A DNA stretch of 64,000 nt from Variovorax paradoxus_P (GTDB lineage: Bacteria > Pseudomonadota > Gammaproteobacteria > Burkholderiales > Burkholderiaceae_C), in assembly GCF_050627025.1 (NCBI RefSeq), contig NZ_CP192472.1; one strand, 5' to 3'. The position numbers were made by a program, and so were the translations under genes. Under the pieces are notes generated by a model. It ran no database searches and was not told where the DNA came from. It saw nothing but the letters and a program-made list of their open reading frames with translations. Numbering within the stretch: the stretch's first letter is position 1; the number at the start of each line of letters is the position of its first letter. Of this stretch, positions 42,196 to 51,169 are shown piece after piece.

Positions 42196-42253
42196 CTTGT
42201 GGTCTCCGTTCTTGTGGGGTGCGGCCACTGTAGACCTGTGCTTGACGTGCAAC

Positions 42254-42269
42254 TGTCAAGAATTTGACA
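42254..42269. promoter_or_regulatory. Crp/Fnr-type dyad TGTCAA-N4-TTGACA
   Basis: A perfect 6-base dyad with a 4-base centre lies in the 99-base region between the divergent HD-domain and Crp/Fnr genes. Read as TGTCA-N6-TGACA it has the geometry of a Crp-family operator. A second dyad, CTTGAC/GTCAAG with 8-base spacing, overlaps it at 42241-42260. Confidence 0.55.
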
Positions 42270-42294
42270 ATGCAGGGGTCTGGAAAACCCCCGC

Positions 42295-43014
42295 ATGTCC
42301 GCCACCAAGCTGCGCCTTTCAGCCTCGCATCGAGTTGCGATGGAGCGCAACCCGTGGTTCACGAGCATGCCGCGCGTGCAGCGCGACGCCTTGCTGGAGG
42401 CGGCCGAACTGCTCCACCTGCGGCGCGGTGCCATGGTGTTTCGCCAGGGCGACCCGGTGCACGCAACGGGCGGCGGCTTCTATGGCCTGGTGGCCGGCAC
42501 CATCAAGATTTCATCGCTGCGGCAAGACGGGCGCGAAGCCATCCTCGCGGTGCTCGAGCCCGGCAACTGGTTTGGAGAGATCACGCTGCTCGACGGCTCG
42601 CCGCGCACGCACGACGCCACCGCGATGGAGCCGCTCGACCTGCTGGTGGTGCCGCCCGAAGCCTTTGCGCAGCAGATGCGCGACGTGGTGTTTGCCAACG
42701 CCATTGCATTGATGCTGGCCGCAAGGGTGCGCATGCTCTACGGGCTGACAGAAGATGCCACGCTGCGCAGCCTGCGTGCACGCGTGGCGCATCGCCTGCT
42801 GGTGCTGGCGCGCGGCGATGCAACGCAATCGGTGCAATTGCGCCGCACGCTGATGCTGCCGCAGGAGGCGCTGGCCATGATGCTCGGCGTTACGCGCCAG
42901 ACGCTCTCGAAAGAGCTGAACGCGCTGGGGCGCGACGGGCTGATTTCGCTCAGCTATGGGCGCATCGAGCTGCTGTCGATCGATGCGTTGCAGGCGCTGG
43001 TGCGCAGCGGCTAG
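42295..43014 (+). CDS. Crp/Fnr-family transcriptional regulator
   Basis: This 239-residue protein has a cyclic-nucleotide-binding-like barrel (about 20-135), a long dimer helix and a C-terminal winged helix with ALAMMLGVTRQTLSKELNAL as recognition part. No cysteine cluster of the Fnr oxygen sensor is present at the N-terminus, and the cAMP-contact residues cannot be judged by eye. It is divergent from the HD-domain/aldolase operon, with the dyad listed above between them, and probably controls that operon and itself. Confidence 0.9.
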   Translation: MSATKLRLSASHRVAMERNPWFTSMPRVQRDALLEAAELLHLRRGAMVFRQGDPVHATGGGFYGLVAGTIKISSLRQDGREAILAVLEPGNWFGEITLLDGSPRTHDATAMEPLDLLVVPPEAFAQQMRDVVFANAIALMLAARVRMLYGLTEDATLRSLRARVAHRLLVLARGDATQSVQLRRTLMLPQEALAMMLGVTRQTLSKELNALGRDGLISLSYGRIELLSIDALQALVRSG

Positions 43015-43046
43015 CCGGGCGCGTCCAGCGCGTTTTCAGCGCCGAC

Positions 43047-44204
43047 TCAGCGTAGAACGCGGCCGTCGGCAGAGATGCTGATCAGGTCGATGTTGCGCGA
43101 CGGGTCGCGCAGGCCCGGCCGCAGGTTGATGCGAAAGCCGCCCACGTCGTAGTCGGTCATTGTGGTCATCACACGCTGCAGGCTTGCGGTGGTAAAGCCG
43201 CGGCCCGCACGCCGAACCGCTTCGCCCACCACCTTGGCGGCAATGAAGCCCTCCAGGCCTTCATACGAAGGCGTCTGGTCGGAGTTGTCGACCGCGGCGC
43301 GGTATTCCTTGACGATGGGAATGGCCGAAGGGCGCGGCGAGGGCACTACCTGCGAAATGACGATGCCGCCGATGTCCTTGCCGAGTTCGGCGTAGAGCGG
43401 GTCGATACCCACGATGGAAAAGGCCATGAAGCTGCCGGTGTAGCCGCTCTTGCGCAGCTTGCGGATGGCGTTGGCCGTGGTGCCCGAGAGCGACACCAGC
43501 ACGATGGCCTGGGGCGTTTGCTGCTGCACCGTCTTCAGGGCTGCGTCGAGCTTGTCCGCACCAGCGGGAACCATGGCAGTGGCCACCAGAGCGGGAAGCT
43601 TCAGTTCGGTAATGGCCTGCTGCACAGCCGCCAGGCCGGCGCGGCCCATGGCGTCGTCGTCGCCCACCAGGGCAATGCGCGTCTGCCCCACGGTGGCGCA
43701 CTGGCGCACGATCTTCAGGGCCTCGTCGATCATGCCGGGGCGCACGTGAAATACGTTTGGATGGCTCGCCTCGCGCAGCGAATCCGAAGCGGCGAAGGGT
43801 GCGAACAGCAGGTTGCCCTGTTGCGCGGCAACGCTTGCGCCGGCATCGCTGCTTGCCGTGCCTACAAAGCCGAACAGCAAGTCGGCCTTGTCCGTGCCCA
43901 GCAGTGTGCGGGCGTTGGCGGCGGCGCGGGTGGCGTCGTAGCCGTCGTCCAGCTGCAGCAGCTTGAGCTGGATGCCGCTGGACGCATTGCGTTCGTTGAA
44001 GTCGCCCACCGCCAGCCGGCTGCCGGCCGCAAACGCCAGGCCAATCTCGCCGGCCGCGCCAGTCAAAGGCACAGACTGCCCCAGCAGCACCACGCGAGAG
44101 CCCGCCGCTGCCTTGGCGGTTTGCGAGAGCGCCGGAAGAGAAAGGCCGCTGCCCAGGAGCAGTGCGCCGGACGTTTTCAGTACTTGCCTGCGAGACCCGT
44201 TCAT
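43047..44204 (-). CDS. Branched-chain amino acid-type ABC transporter substrate-binding protein (LivK-like)
   Basis: This 385-residue protein has a twin-arginine signal (SRRQVLKTSGALLLG) and the LivK-type fold, with VVLLGQSVPLTGAAGEIG at the start of the mature part and LLFGFVGTASSDAG for the first ligand loop. No permease or ATPase genes are adjacent, so it is an orphan receptor. Upstream is an AT-rich patch unusual for this region. Ligand unknown. Confidence 0.88.
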   Translation of the reverse strand: MNGSRRQVLKTSGALLLGSGLSLPALSQTAKAAAGSRVVLLGQSVPLTGAAGEIGLAFAAGSRLAVGDFNERNASSGIQLKLLQLDDGYDATRAAANARTLLGTDKADLLFGFVGTASSDAGASVAAQQGNLLFAPFAASDSLREASHPNVFHVRPGMIDEALKIVRQCATVGQTRIALVGDDDAMGRAGLAAVQQAITELKLPALVATAMVPAGADKLDAALKTVQQQTPQAIVLVSLSGTTANAIRKLRKSGYTGSFMAFSIVGIDPLYAELGKDIGGIVISQVVPSPRPSAIPIVKEYRAAVDNSDQTPSYEGLEGFIAAKVVGEAVRRAGRGFTTASLQRVMTTMTDYDVGGFRINLRPGLRDPSRNIDLISISADGRVLR

Positions 44205-44328
44205 TTGCCACCCTTTGTCTAAATTAGTAAAAAAGTGTAGCAATTTCGGTGCCTGCGGGGAAGCAGCCGAGGTGTAACGGTGGCCAAAGGGGGGCGCTCC
44301 CAGTGGCCTCAGTCGCCTTCGGTTGCCC

Positions 44329-44880
44329 TCAGTCGGCGTCGGGCGGCAACAGCAGCGGTCCGCAGTTCTGGTCCGCCACAAACACCGCGACCAGCTTTGC
44401 GGGGCGCACAGGATCGGGGTTTTCCGCAAAAAGGTGCAGCGTGCGCGGCGGCTCGAAGAAGGTTTCGCCGCTCTTGAAGCTGCCCACAGGGCCGCCCGCG
44501 AGCTGCGATCGGATGGTGCCTTCGAGAATGATGGCGGTCACCGAGCCCGGGTGCCGGTGGGCGGGGGAATAGGCCAACGGCGGAAAGTCGACCAGAACCG
44601 TGGTGACTGACTTGCCCGGCACGTTGGGCAGCGGTTCGCAGGAGAGCATCTTGACCGAGGTTGCCGGCCTCGCTTCGGCGCCAGAGCCGGCGGGCGCCGG
44701 GGCTGACGAAAACATGGGCCCGGCTGCGACGGTGCTGCACACATCGGCAAACCATTGCACGGCGTCCTTCCGGTTGCTGTGCGGCACCAGCGCCCAGCCT
44801 GCGGCCAGCGCCAAGGCAAGAGCCGCGGAACCGGCGCCGAGCTGGCGGCCATGGCCACGATAAAGCCAGGCCGCCTTCAC
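44329..44880 (-). CDS. Cupin-domain protein with N-terminal membrane anchor
   Basis: This 183-residue protein has an N-terminal hydrophobic helix (about residues 14-32, an LALALAAGWALVP core) and a single cupin domain from about 80 on, with the metal-site motif HRHPGSVTAIILEG and the second motif GETFFEPPRTLH. The signal-anchor suggests a periplasmic cupin. The start is GTG at 44880 and overlaps the stop of the epimerase as GTGA, so the two are coupled. Function unknown; it might be an antioxidant or sugar-binding enzyme. Confidence 0.8.
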   Translation of the reverse strand: MKAAWLYRGHGRQLGAGSAALALALAAGWALVPHSNRKDAVQWFADVCSTVAAGPMFSSAPAPAGSGAEARPATSVKMLSCEPLPNVPGKSVTTVLVDFPPLAYSPAHRHPGSVTAIILEGTIRSQLAGGPVGSFKSGETFFEPPRTLHLFAENPDPVRPAKLVAVFVADQNCGPLLLPPDAD

Positions 44881-45626
44881 AATGCGGCCCCTTGCCGCTC
44901 GCGCAGCCTCATCGATGGATGCCAGCCGAGTTGGCGTTTCGCCTTCTCGCTGCTGACTTCCGGGCTGTCTTCGGCAATGTTGAAGATGCCGCTGCGCGCA
45001 TGCCGCAGCGCGAGCAGAGTTGCCTGCGCCGCCGCTTCCACATGGACCGGGCACGCCCCCTTGGGCTCGGCGTTCGAGGTGCCGGGGCCGTAGAACTGCC
45101 CATAGCGCAGCACTGTGCCGGTAATGCCCCTGGCGCCCAGTACGCTGCGCTCCAGCGCCGCCACGCCTTCCACACTGATGCGCCGGATGCCTTCGGCCTG
45201 TAGATCGAGCGGATGTTCCTCTACGTGCGGCAACGGCCCCGGTGCATAGACCCAGGCAATGCTTTGCGCCACCATCAGGCGGCTGCCGGCCGCTTGCGCC
45301 GCGGCCACAAGGTTGCGTGTGCCTTCGGTGCGAACGCGCGCGTTGCGGTAGGCGGCATCGGCCATCTTCTTTGGATCGAGATCCGGCGGCAGGTCCGTGA
45401 GCTGGTGTATCACGATGGCCGGCTTGATGCGGACCATGGCCGCATGCAGCGCCTGCGCGTCGAATACATCGACAACGACCGGAACAACGCCGCGCGCCTC
45501 CAGCACTTGCGCGCGCTCTGCTCGCCGGGTGGTGCCGTGCACCGTGTAGCCCGCCTCGATCAACAGAGGAACCAGCGCGCTGCCAATTGCACCGGCCGCG
45601 CCTGCCACGAATATCTTTTCGCTCAT
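44877..45626 (-). CDS. NAD(P)-dependent epimerase/dehydratase (extended SDR)
   Basis: This 249-residue protein opens with FVAGAAGAIGSALVPLL, the extended-SDR cofactor motif, and an arginine pair after the second strand that favours NADP. The YGQFYG segment carries the tyrosine region, but the usual YxxxK pattern is not evident in the expected place, so it could be an atypical member. The start was set at 45626 behind AGAAAGGA; upstream codons lie in the promoter. It heads an operon with the cupin gene and is divergent from a MocR regulator, its likely controller. Confidence 0.82.
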   Translation of the reverse strand: MSEKIFVAGAAGAIGSALVPLLIEAGYTVHGTTRRAERAQVLEARGVVPVVVDVFDAQALHAAMVRIKPAIVIHQLTDLPPDLDPKKMADAAYRNARVRTEGTRNLVAAAQAAGSRLMVAQSIAWVYAPGPLPHVEEHPLDLQAEGIRRISVEGVAALERSVLGARGITGTVLRYGQFYGPGTSNAEPKGACPVHVEAAAQATLLALRHARSGIFNIAEDSPEVSSEKAKRQLGWHPSMRLRERQGAAL

Positions 45627-45715
45627 CGCATGTCCTTTCTCGCTATACGAATGGTTGAGCTTAGGTTTTTGATGCCCCATGCAAAAGAGCCAAGATTTGT
45701 GAAAATGACCAGGCC

Positions 45716-47164
45716 ATGACCAGAGAGAAAATGCCTTCCGATGCCTTGGTGGAGATCGACCGCGCGACGGCTGTGCCTTTGCACCGGCAGATCTACGAGC
45801 GCTTCAGAACAGCCATAGAGCAGGGCGTGCTCGGCCCTGGCGATCGCGTGGCGTCGGCACGCAGCCTGGCCAGCGAGCTTGGGGTGGCACGGGGCACGGT
45901 AGAGACGGCCTACAACCTGCTCGCGGGCGAAGGCTATTTATCGGCGCGAGGCCAGGCGGGTACGGTGGTTTCGCCGTCGCTTCCGTCGCGACGGCCGGCG
46001 CGGCGCAAGCCCAGGCGGGCCGAGGCGAGAGCGCTCGATCCGACGTTTGCGAAACCCGCATCGCCGCCGCCGCTACTGCAATTGGGCGTTCCGGCGCTCG
46101 ATGCTTTTCCGCGCAAGCTCTGGGCGCGCCTGGCGTCGCGCCGGCTGAGGGCGACAACCGCGGCCGACATGTTTTATGGCGACCCCTCGGGTCACCCGCC
46201 GCTGCGGGCGGCCATCGCGGCATATCTGCAGGTGTCGCGCGGTGTCTCCTGCCATCCATCGCAGGTCTTTGTGACGGGCGGATACCGCGCATCGCTTGCG
46301 CTCGCTTCGCGCACGCTGCTTGCCGGCGGTGACCGGGTGTGGGTCGAAGACCCGGGCTTTCCGCCCACGCTGGAGGTGCTCCGCAGCGCCGGGCAACTTG
46401 CCGTGCCAGTGCCGGTGGACGATGAGGGCATGGTCGTTGCGCTGGGCATGCGCAAGGCCCCGAAGGCGAAGATGGCGGTGGTCACGCCGTCTCACCAGGC
46501 GCCGCTGGGCGTGTCGATGTCGCTCGCGCGCCGGCTGCAGTTGCTGGCCTGGGCATCGCAGGCAAAGGCGTGGATTCTGGAAGACGACTACGACGGCGAA
46601 TACCGTTACGCGGGCCCTCCGCTACCCGCGCTCAAGAGCCTCGACGGCCAGGACCGCGTGCTGTATGCAGGCAGTTTCTCGAAGGTGCTTTATCCGGGCT
46701 TGGCGCTGGGCTACGTGGTGGTGCCCGACTCGTTGTGTGAAGTCTTCGGCGCGGCAGTGCAGACGTGGTCGAACGGTTGCCCGCAGATCACACAGGCCGT
46801 GGTGGCCGACTTCATGCGGGAAGGCCACTTTTCCCGCCACCTGAAGAAGATGCGGCTGCTCTATGCCCGTCGCCGCAACATGCTCGCGCAGGCGCTGGCA
46901 AAGGCCTTCGGTGAGGAGGTGCGCATCGATTTGCAGGGCGGCGGCATGCACCTGATTGCGCGCTTCGCCATGCGGGGCGCAAGCGATGAAGAGCTGGCCC
47001 GCCGGGCGCAACTTGCGGGGCTGAACTGCCAGCCGCTTTCTGCGCGGGGCACCGCGAGGTTCAGCGACCAGGGGCTGCTGATCGGCTTTACCAACGTTGG
47101 CTCCGCAGCACAGGCACAGCAGCTTGCAACCAGGCTGCGGAACGCCCTGGACGGCAAGCGCTGA
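45716..47164 (+). CDS. MocR-type GntR regulator with aminotransferase domain
   Basis: This 482-residue protein has a GntR winged helix at about 10-80 (IYERFRTAIEQGVLGPGDRV with SARSLASELGVARGTVETAY) and a fold-type I aminotransferase domain that binds pyridoxal phosphate through Lys323 in SFSKVLYPG, plus a DDYDGEYR segment. MocR proteins are regulators that use the PLP domain as sensor. It is divergent from the epimerase/cupin pair with 89 bases between starts, so it probably controls them. Confidence 0.92.
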   Translation: MTREKMPSDALVEIDRATAVPLHRQIYERFRTAIEQGVLGPGDRVASARSLASELGVARGTVETAYNLLAGEGYLSARGQAGTVVSPSLPSRRPARRKPRRAEARALDPTFAKPASPPPLLQLGVPALDAFPRKLWARLASRRLRATTAADMFYGDPSGHPPLRAAIAAYLQVSRGVSCHPSQVFVTGGYRASLALASRTLLAGGDRVWVEDPGFPPTLEVLRSAGQLAVPVPVDDEGMVVALGMRKAPKAKMAVVTPSHQAPLGVSMSLARRLQLLAWASQAKAWILEDDYDGEYRYAGPPLPALKSLDGQDRVLYAGSFSKVLYPGLALGYVVVPDSLCEVFGAAVQTWSNGCPQITQAVVADFMREGHFSRHLKKMRLLYARRRNMLAQALAKAFGEEVRIDLQGGGMHLIARFAMRGASDEELARRAQLAGLNCQPLSARGTARFSDQGLLIGFTNVGSAAQAQQLATRLRNALDGKR

Positions 47165-47191
47165 CGAACACCCCGGGGCGGCAGCCTGCGC

Positions 47192-47929
47192 TCAGGCGCG
47201 CCGGAAGACCAGGTCCCACACGCCGTGGCCCAGCTTGAGGCCGCGGTTCTCGAACTTGGTCAGGGGCCGGTATTCCGGCTTGGGCGCATAGGCTTCGGCC
47301 GTGTTGCGCAGCAGCGGCTCTGCGGACAGCACTTCGAGCATTTGCTCGGCATAGGGCTGCCAGTCGGTGGCGCAGTGGATGTAGCCGCCCGGGCGCAGGT
47401 GCTCGGCGAGTTTTTTCACGAACTCGGGCTGGATGAGCCGGCGCTTGTTGTGGCGCTTCTTGTGCCAAGGATCGGGAAAGAACACATGCACGCCGGCCAG
47501 CGAGTCGGGCTGCAGCATGTGGTCGAGCACGTCGACCGCATCGTGCGCGCAAATGCGGATGTTGCCGATCGATTGCTCGCCGATGCGCTTGAGCAGCGCG
47601 CCCACGCCGGGCTCATGCACTTCGCAGCACAGAAAGTTGGTCTCGGGCATTACCGTGGCGATGTGCGCGGTGGCTTCGCCCATGCCGAAGCCTATTTCGA
47701 GCACTGTGGGCGCGGCACGGCCGCCGAAGGCCGCCGTCAGGTCGAGCGGCTCGGGCTTGTAAGGCAAGAGGAACAGCGGGCCCAGCTCGGCAAAGGCGCG
47801 TGCCTGGCCTTCGGTGGTGCGGCCGGCGCGCTTCACAAAGCTCTTGAGGCGGCGGTGCAGCGGATGCGGTTTGTCGGCCGCGTCGTCGCTCGGCGGGAAA
47901 TCGTTGGGCACGGTGTCGGGAAAGGTCAT
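47192..47929 (-). CDS. trmB: tRNA (guanine-N7-)-methyltransferase
   Basis: This 245-residue protein has the class I SAM motif LEIGFGMGEATAHIA and the TrmB signature FPDPWHKKRHNKRRL. It methylates G46 in the variable loop of tRNAs. The ATG at 47929 overlaps the stop of gluQ by one base (TAATG). A TACAAT sequence about 12 bases upstream, inside the end of gluQ, may be its own -10 box. Confidence 0.93.
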   Translation of the reverse strand: MTFPDTVPNDFPPSDDAADKPHPLHRRLKSFVKRAGRTTEGQARAFAELGPLFLLPYKPEPLDLTAAFGGRAAPTVLEIGFGMGEATAHIATVMPETNFLCCEVHEPGVGALLKRIGEQSIGNIRICAHDAVDVLDHMLQPDSLAGVHVFFPDPWHKKRHNKRRLIQPEFVKKLAEHLRPGGYIHCATDWQPYAEQMLEVLSAEPLLRNTAEAYAPKPEYRPLTKFENRGLKLGHGVWDLVFRRA

Positions 47930-48852
47930 TACGGGCGCGAATTGTAGAGACCGCGCCACTCGGGCACCCAGCCGGCCAGTGCCGCAGTGCATGAAGCTCC
48001 CTGCGCGGCGCCAAGGCCCAGAACCCGCGCGGCGGCCTCGAGCGACGCCAGCGCGGCCTCTGGCGTGCCGGTATCGATGGGCGTGGCGCCGTTCTGCTTG
48101 GAGAGCTTGTCGCCATCGGCACCGCGCACCAGCGGCGTATGCAGGTAGCTTGGCGTAGGCAGGCCGAGCGCGCGCTGCAGCAAGACCTGGCGCGCGGTGT
48201 TGTCGGCCAGGTCTTCGCCGCGCACGACGTCTGTCACGCCTTGTTCCGCGTCATCGACCACCACCGCGAGTTGATATGCCCAGGGGCCGTCGGCGCGGCG
48301 CAGCACAAAGTCGCCCACGTCGCGGCTGACGTGCTGGCACTGCCGGCCAAGGCGGCGGTCTGTCCAGCAAAGCTCGCCTGATGGAAGCGCCGGTTGCATG
48401 GCCTCGAACTTTTCGGTCGCAAAGCGCCACGCCCGCGCGGGCTTGCCTTGCAAGCCGCTGCGGCAGGTGCCGGGGTAGACACGCTCGCCGTGCCGCGCAT
48501 GCGGCCGGCCGAGCCTGGTCAGCGCTTCGTCGATGTCCTTGCGCGAACAACCGCAGGGATAGGCAAGCCCAAGGGCCTGCAGCTTTGCAAGCGCCGCTTC
48601 GTAGCGCGCGGTGCGCTGCGTCTGCCACACGGGAGCTTCGTCCGGCGGCAGGGCGCAGTCGGCAAGTTGGCGGAGGATATGTTCGCCCATGCCGGGCAGG
48701 CAACGCTCGGTGTCTGCGTCTTCGATGCGAACCAGCCATCGCGCGTTCGATCCACGGGCGCGCACGTCGAGCCAGCTTGCGAGCGCGGCTACCAGCGAGC
48801 CCGCATGCAGCGGGCCGGTGGGCGAAGGCGCGAAACGGCCGGTCTCACGCAT
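47929..48852 (-). CDS. gluQ: Glutamyl-Q tRNA(Asp) synthetase
   Basis: This 307-residue protein is a shortened glutamyl-tRNA-synthetase: it has the FAPSPTGPLHAG (HIGH-like) motif, the KLSKQNG (KMSKS-like) motif, and zinc cysteines in YPCGCS and YPGTCRSG, and lacks an anticodon-binding domain. It attaches glutamate to queuosine in tRNA(Asp). It is followed directly by trmB. Confidence 0.93.
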   Translation of the reverse strand: MRETGRFAPSPTGPLHAGSLVAALASWLDVRARGSNARWLVRIEDADTERCLPGMGEHILRQLADCALPPDEAPVWQTQRTARYEAALAKLQALGLAYPCGCSRKDIDEALTRLGRPHARHGERVYPGTCRSGLQGKPARAWRFATEKFEAMQPALPSGELCWTDRRLGRQCQHVSRDVGDFVLRRADGPWAYQLAVVVDDAEQGVTDVVRGEDLADNTARQVLLQRALGLPTPSYLHTPLVRGADGDKLSKQNGATPIDTGTPEAALASLEAAARVLGLGAAQGASCTAALAGWVPEWRGLYNSRP

Positions 48853-48859
48853 CCGCGGA

Positions 48860-49951
48860 TCAGATCACTGCAAGCGCCAGCGAGAGGCCCGAGAGGAACG
48901 CGTCTTCCACCCGGTGGCCTGTGCACCAGTCGCCGGCCACGCCGATGCGGGCCTTGGCGTCCCACAGGTGGCTCTTGCCTACGGGCACTTGCGTCTGGGC
49001 TTCGGTCCAGCAGCGTGCCTGGGCGTGCGTGGGCGCGGCGTGAATGCCGGTGATCTCGGAGAACGCGCGCAGCAGCTTGGCTTCGACGCGTGCGGCGTCG
49101 TCGCGCAGGTGTTCTTGCGACCAGGTGGCGCTGGCCTGCAGCGTCCAGCGCTCGACGCGTTCGCGCCCCGGCTTGGACGATTCGCGCGCGAGCCATGCCA
49201 CGCGGTGGTGCGTGCTGCGCGCGGCATTCCATTGCGGGCCCAGGTGCGACATGTTGGCCTGGTTGGCCTGCGGAAAGGCGATCATCAGCGTCCAGCAGGG
49301 CGCAATGCGCACGGGCTCGATCTTCTGGCTGATGCTGGCCGAAAGCTTGCCGTCGCCCAGCAGCGCACGTGCGCGCGACGGGGGCACGGCGAGCAGCACG
49401 GCGTCGAAGCCGGAGTACACATGCTGCGAATCGTCCGCACCGGCGGTGCGCAACTGCCAGCGCTTCGGGTCGAGCGCATCGGGTTCGATCTGCGTGACTT
49501 GCGTGCCGGTCACGAGGTTGCTGCCCAGCGGCGCGGCCCAGTGGGCTACCAGCGCGTCCATGCCGGGCTGCGCGACCCAGTGCGATTCGCGGCCGGGCAA
49601 TGCCGCTTCGGCCACGCGGCCGTGGGCGTCGAGCACGCGCACGAGGTTGGCGCTCCATGGGCGGCAGAGGCTTGGCGTGGCTTCGAGTGCCAGCGCAAAG
49701 CGCGCGTCGCGCACGGTGAAGTACTGCGCGCCGCTGTCGAAGCGGCCAAAGGCAGTGTCGATGCTTGCCATGCGCCCGCCGGGTGCGCCCTCGCGTTCGA
49801 ACACCGTGACCTTGTGGCCGGCCTGCACCAGCGTGCGTGCGCAGGCCACGCCGGCAATGCCGGCGCCCACGACGGCGTAGTGGCGCGGAGCAGCGGGGGT
49901 TCGGTGGCGGTCGGCCGCCTTTGCCGTCTTGGCAGTTGCGCGAGTGGTCAT
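48860..49951 (-). CDS. Renalase-like NAD(P)/FAD-dependent oxidoreductase
   Basis: This 363-residue protein has an FAD-binding motif VVGAGIAGVACARTL near residue 28 and the GGRMAS and DSGAQYFTV segments shared with renalase and amine oxidases. Renalases oxidise aberrant alpha forms of NAD(P)H. The C-terminal CGD-like segment IGVAGDWCTGHRVEDAFLSG closes the FAD site. It sits 7 bases upstream of gluQ on the same strand and may be in its operon. Confidence 0.88.
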   Translation of the reverse strand: MTTRATAKTAKAADRHRTPAAPRHYAVVGAGIAGVACARTLVQAGHKVTVFEREGAPGGRMASIDTAFGRFDSGAQYFTVRDARFALALEATPSLCRPWSANLVRVLDAHGRVAEAALPGRESHWVAQPGMDALVAHWAAPLGSNLVTGTQVTQIEPDALDPKRWQLRTAGADDSQHVYSGFDAVLLAVPPSRARALLGDGKLSASISQKIEPVRIAPCWTLMIAFPQANQANMSHLGPQWNAARSTHHRVAWLARESSKPGRERVERWTLQASATWSQEHLRDDAARVEAKLLRAFSEITGIHAAPTHAQARCWTEAQTQVPVGKSHLWDAKARIGVAGDWCTGHRVEDAFLSGLSLALAVI

Positions 49952-50039
49952 GAGGGACTCTTTTCTTGTGTACGGGGAAACGATGGATGTGTGCGCACTC
50001 TACATCGGTCTGCGAAGGGCACTTGTGGCAGGCAGTCGC

Positions 50040-50993
50040 CTAGCGCCCACGATGCCGCTCGAGCAGCGCCCGCCGGGTGGCCTCGTGGTCGAACTGCGCA
50101 AGCCACCATTCGAGCGCGCGCCCCGGGCCGCCCGCGCTGCGCACGCGCCAGGCGCAATGCATGGTTGCGAGCGGCGGCTTGCGTTCGGTCTTGCGTTCGA
50201 CCAGGTGGCCGGCTTCGATGTAGGGCCGCGCCATGGGCTCGGGCAGAAAACCGCCGCCAAGGCCGTGCAGTTGCGCGTTCAGCTTGGCATGCATGCTCGG
50301 CACCGTGAGCACGTCTTGTCCGCCGACCAGGTTGACAGTCATGCTGGGGCCGCTGCGAACCGAGTCGGCAGCGGCGACCGCGCGGTACTGTCGCAGCACG
50401 GCATCGGTCAAAGGCTCGGGCAAGCGCGCGAGCGGATGGTGCGGCGCCACGGCATAGACGAAGCACAGCTCGCCGATGGGCCGGCTGCGGATGCCGGTTG
50501 CAGTGAAAGCCAGGCTTGCCGCATCGAGCACGGCGCCGACGGCCAGGTCGGCCTCGCCGCTGGTGAGCGCCTCGATGGTGCCGAGCAGCGTTTCATCGCG
50601 CAGCTTGAGCCGCGTGGGTGGATCGAGTGCGAAGAAGGCGGTGGCCAGGTCCAGGAGCGGGTCGCGTGCAATCACGCTGTCCACGGCAATGGTGAGCATC
50701 GGCTCCCAGCCGGTGGCAACGCGCTTCACGCGGTTTGCCACGGCATCGATCTCGCCCAGCAACCGCGCCGCCTCGCGCAGCAGTTCGGCGCCGGCTTCGG
50801 TAATGCGGGCCTGGCGTGCGCTGCGATCGAACAGCAGCACGTCGAGCGCGTCTTCGATCTGGCGCACGCGGTAGCTGAGCGCGCTTGGCACCAGGTTGAG
50901 CGCGCGCGCCGCGCCGGCAAAGCTGCCCGTGCTTGCCACGGTCTGGAGCATGGAGAGTGCGTCGGGGGTCAGTACGTCTCTGGCGCTGGGCAT
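50040..50993 (-). CDS. LysR-family transcriptional regulator
   Basis: This 317-residue protein has an N-terminal LysR helix-turn-helix (FAGAARALNLVPSALSYRVR) and a binding-protein-like sensor domain. It is divergent from the pirin-DoxX-flavodoxin-pirin operon with a 176-base control region, so it is that operon's probable regulator. Ligand unknown; LysR proteins beside pirin genes often answer to quinones or electrophiles. Confidence 0.9.
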   Translation of the reverse strand: MPSARDVLTPDALSMLQTVASTGSFAGAARALNLVPSALSYRVRQIEDALDVLLFDRSARQARITEAGAELLREAARLLGEIDAVANRVKRVATGWEPMLTIAVDSVIARDPLLDLATAFFALDPPTRLKLRDETLLGTIEALTSGEADLAVGAVLDAASLAFTATGIRSRPIGELCFVYAVAPHHPLARLPEPLTDAVLRQYRAVAAADSVRSGPSMTVNLVGGQDVLTVPSMHAKLNAQLHGLGGGFLPEPMARPYIEAGHLVERKTERKPPLATMHCAWRVRSAGGPGRALEWWLAQFDHEATRRALLERHRGR

Positions 50994-51023
50994 GGCGGCT
51001 CCGTCGAATGCTCGATTGATTGA

Positions 51024-51036
51024 TCAAATAATTTGA
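51024..51036. promoter_or_regulatory. AT-rich dyad in the LysR/pirin control region
   Basis: TCAAA-TAA-TTTGA is a perfect dyad, preceded by the overlapping palindrome TTGATCAA, in an AT-rich island of a GC-rich genome. It is 31 bases upstream of the LysR start and 134 upstream of the pirin start, which fits an autoregulatory LysR box (T-N11-A). Confidence 0.45.
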
Positions 51037-51169
51037 ATGATGCCATCAAAACCCGGCGCTTTTGAGGGAGGGGTGCGGGCCTAAAGTTCTTCACATCCGC
51101 TGCGCATCCGGCGCGGCATACGAAGAAGGCCCGAGCGTCCCCAAGGGGCAGGGCCGAAGGAGTTTGACG

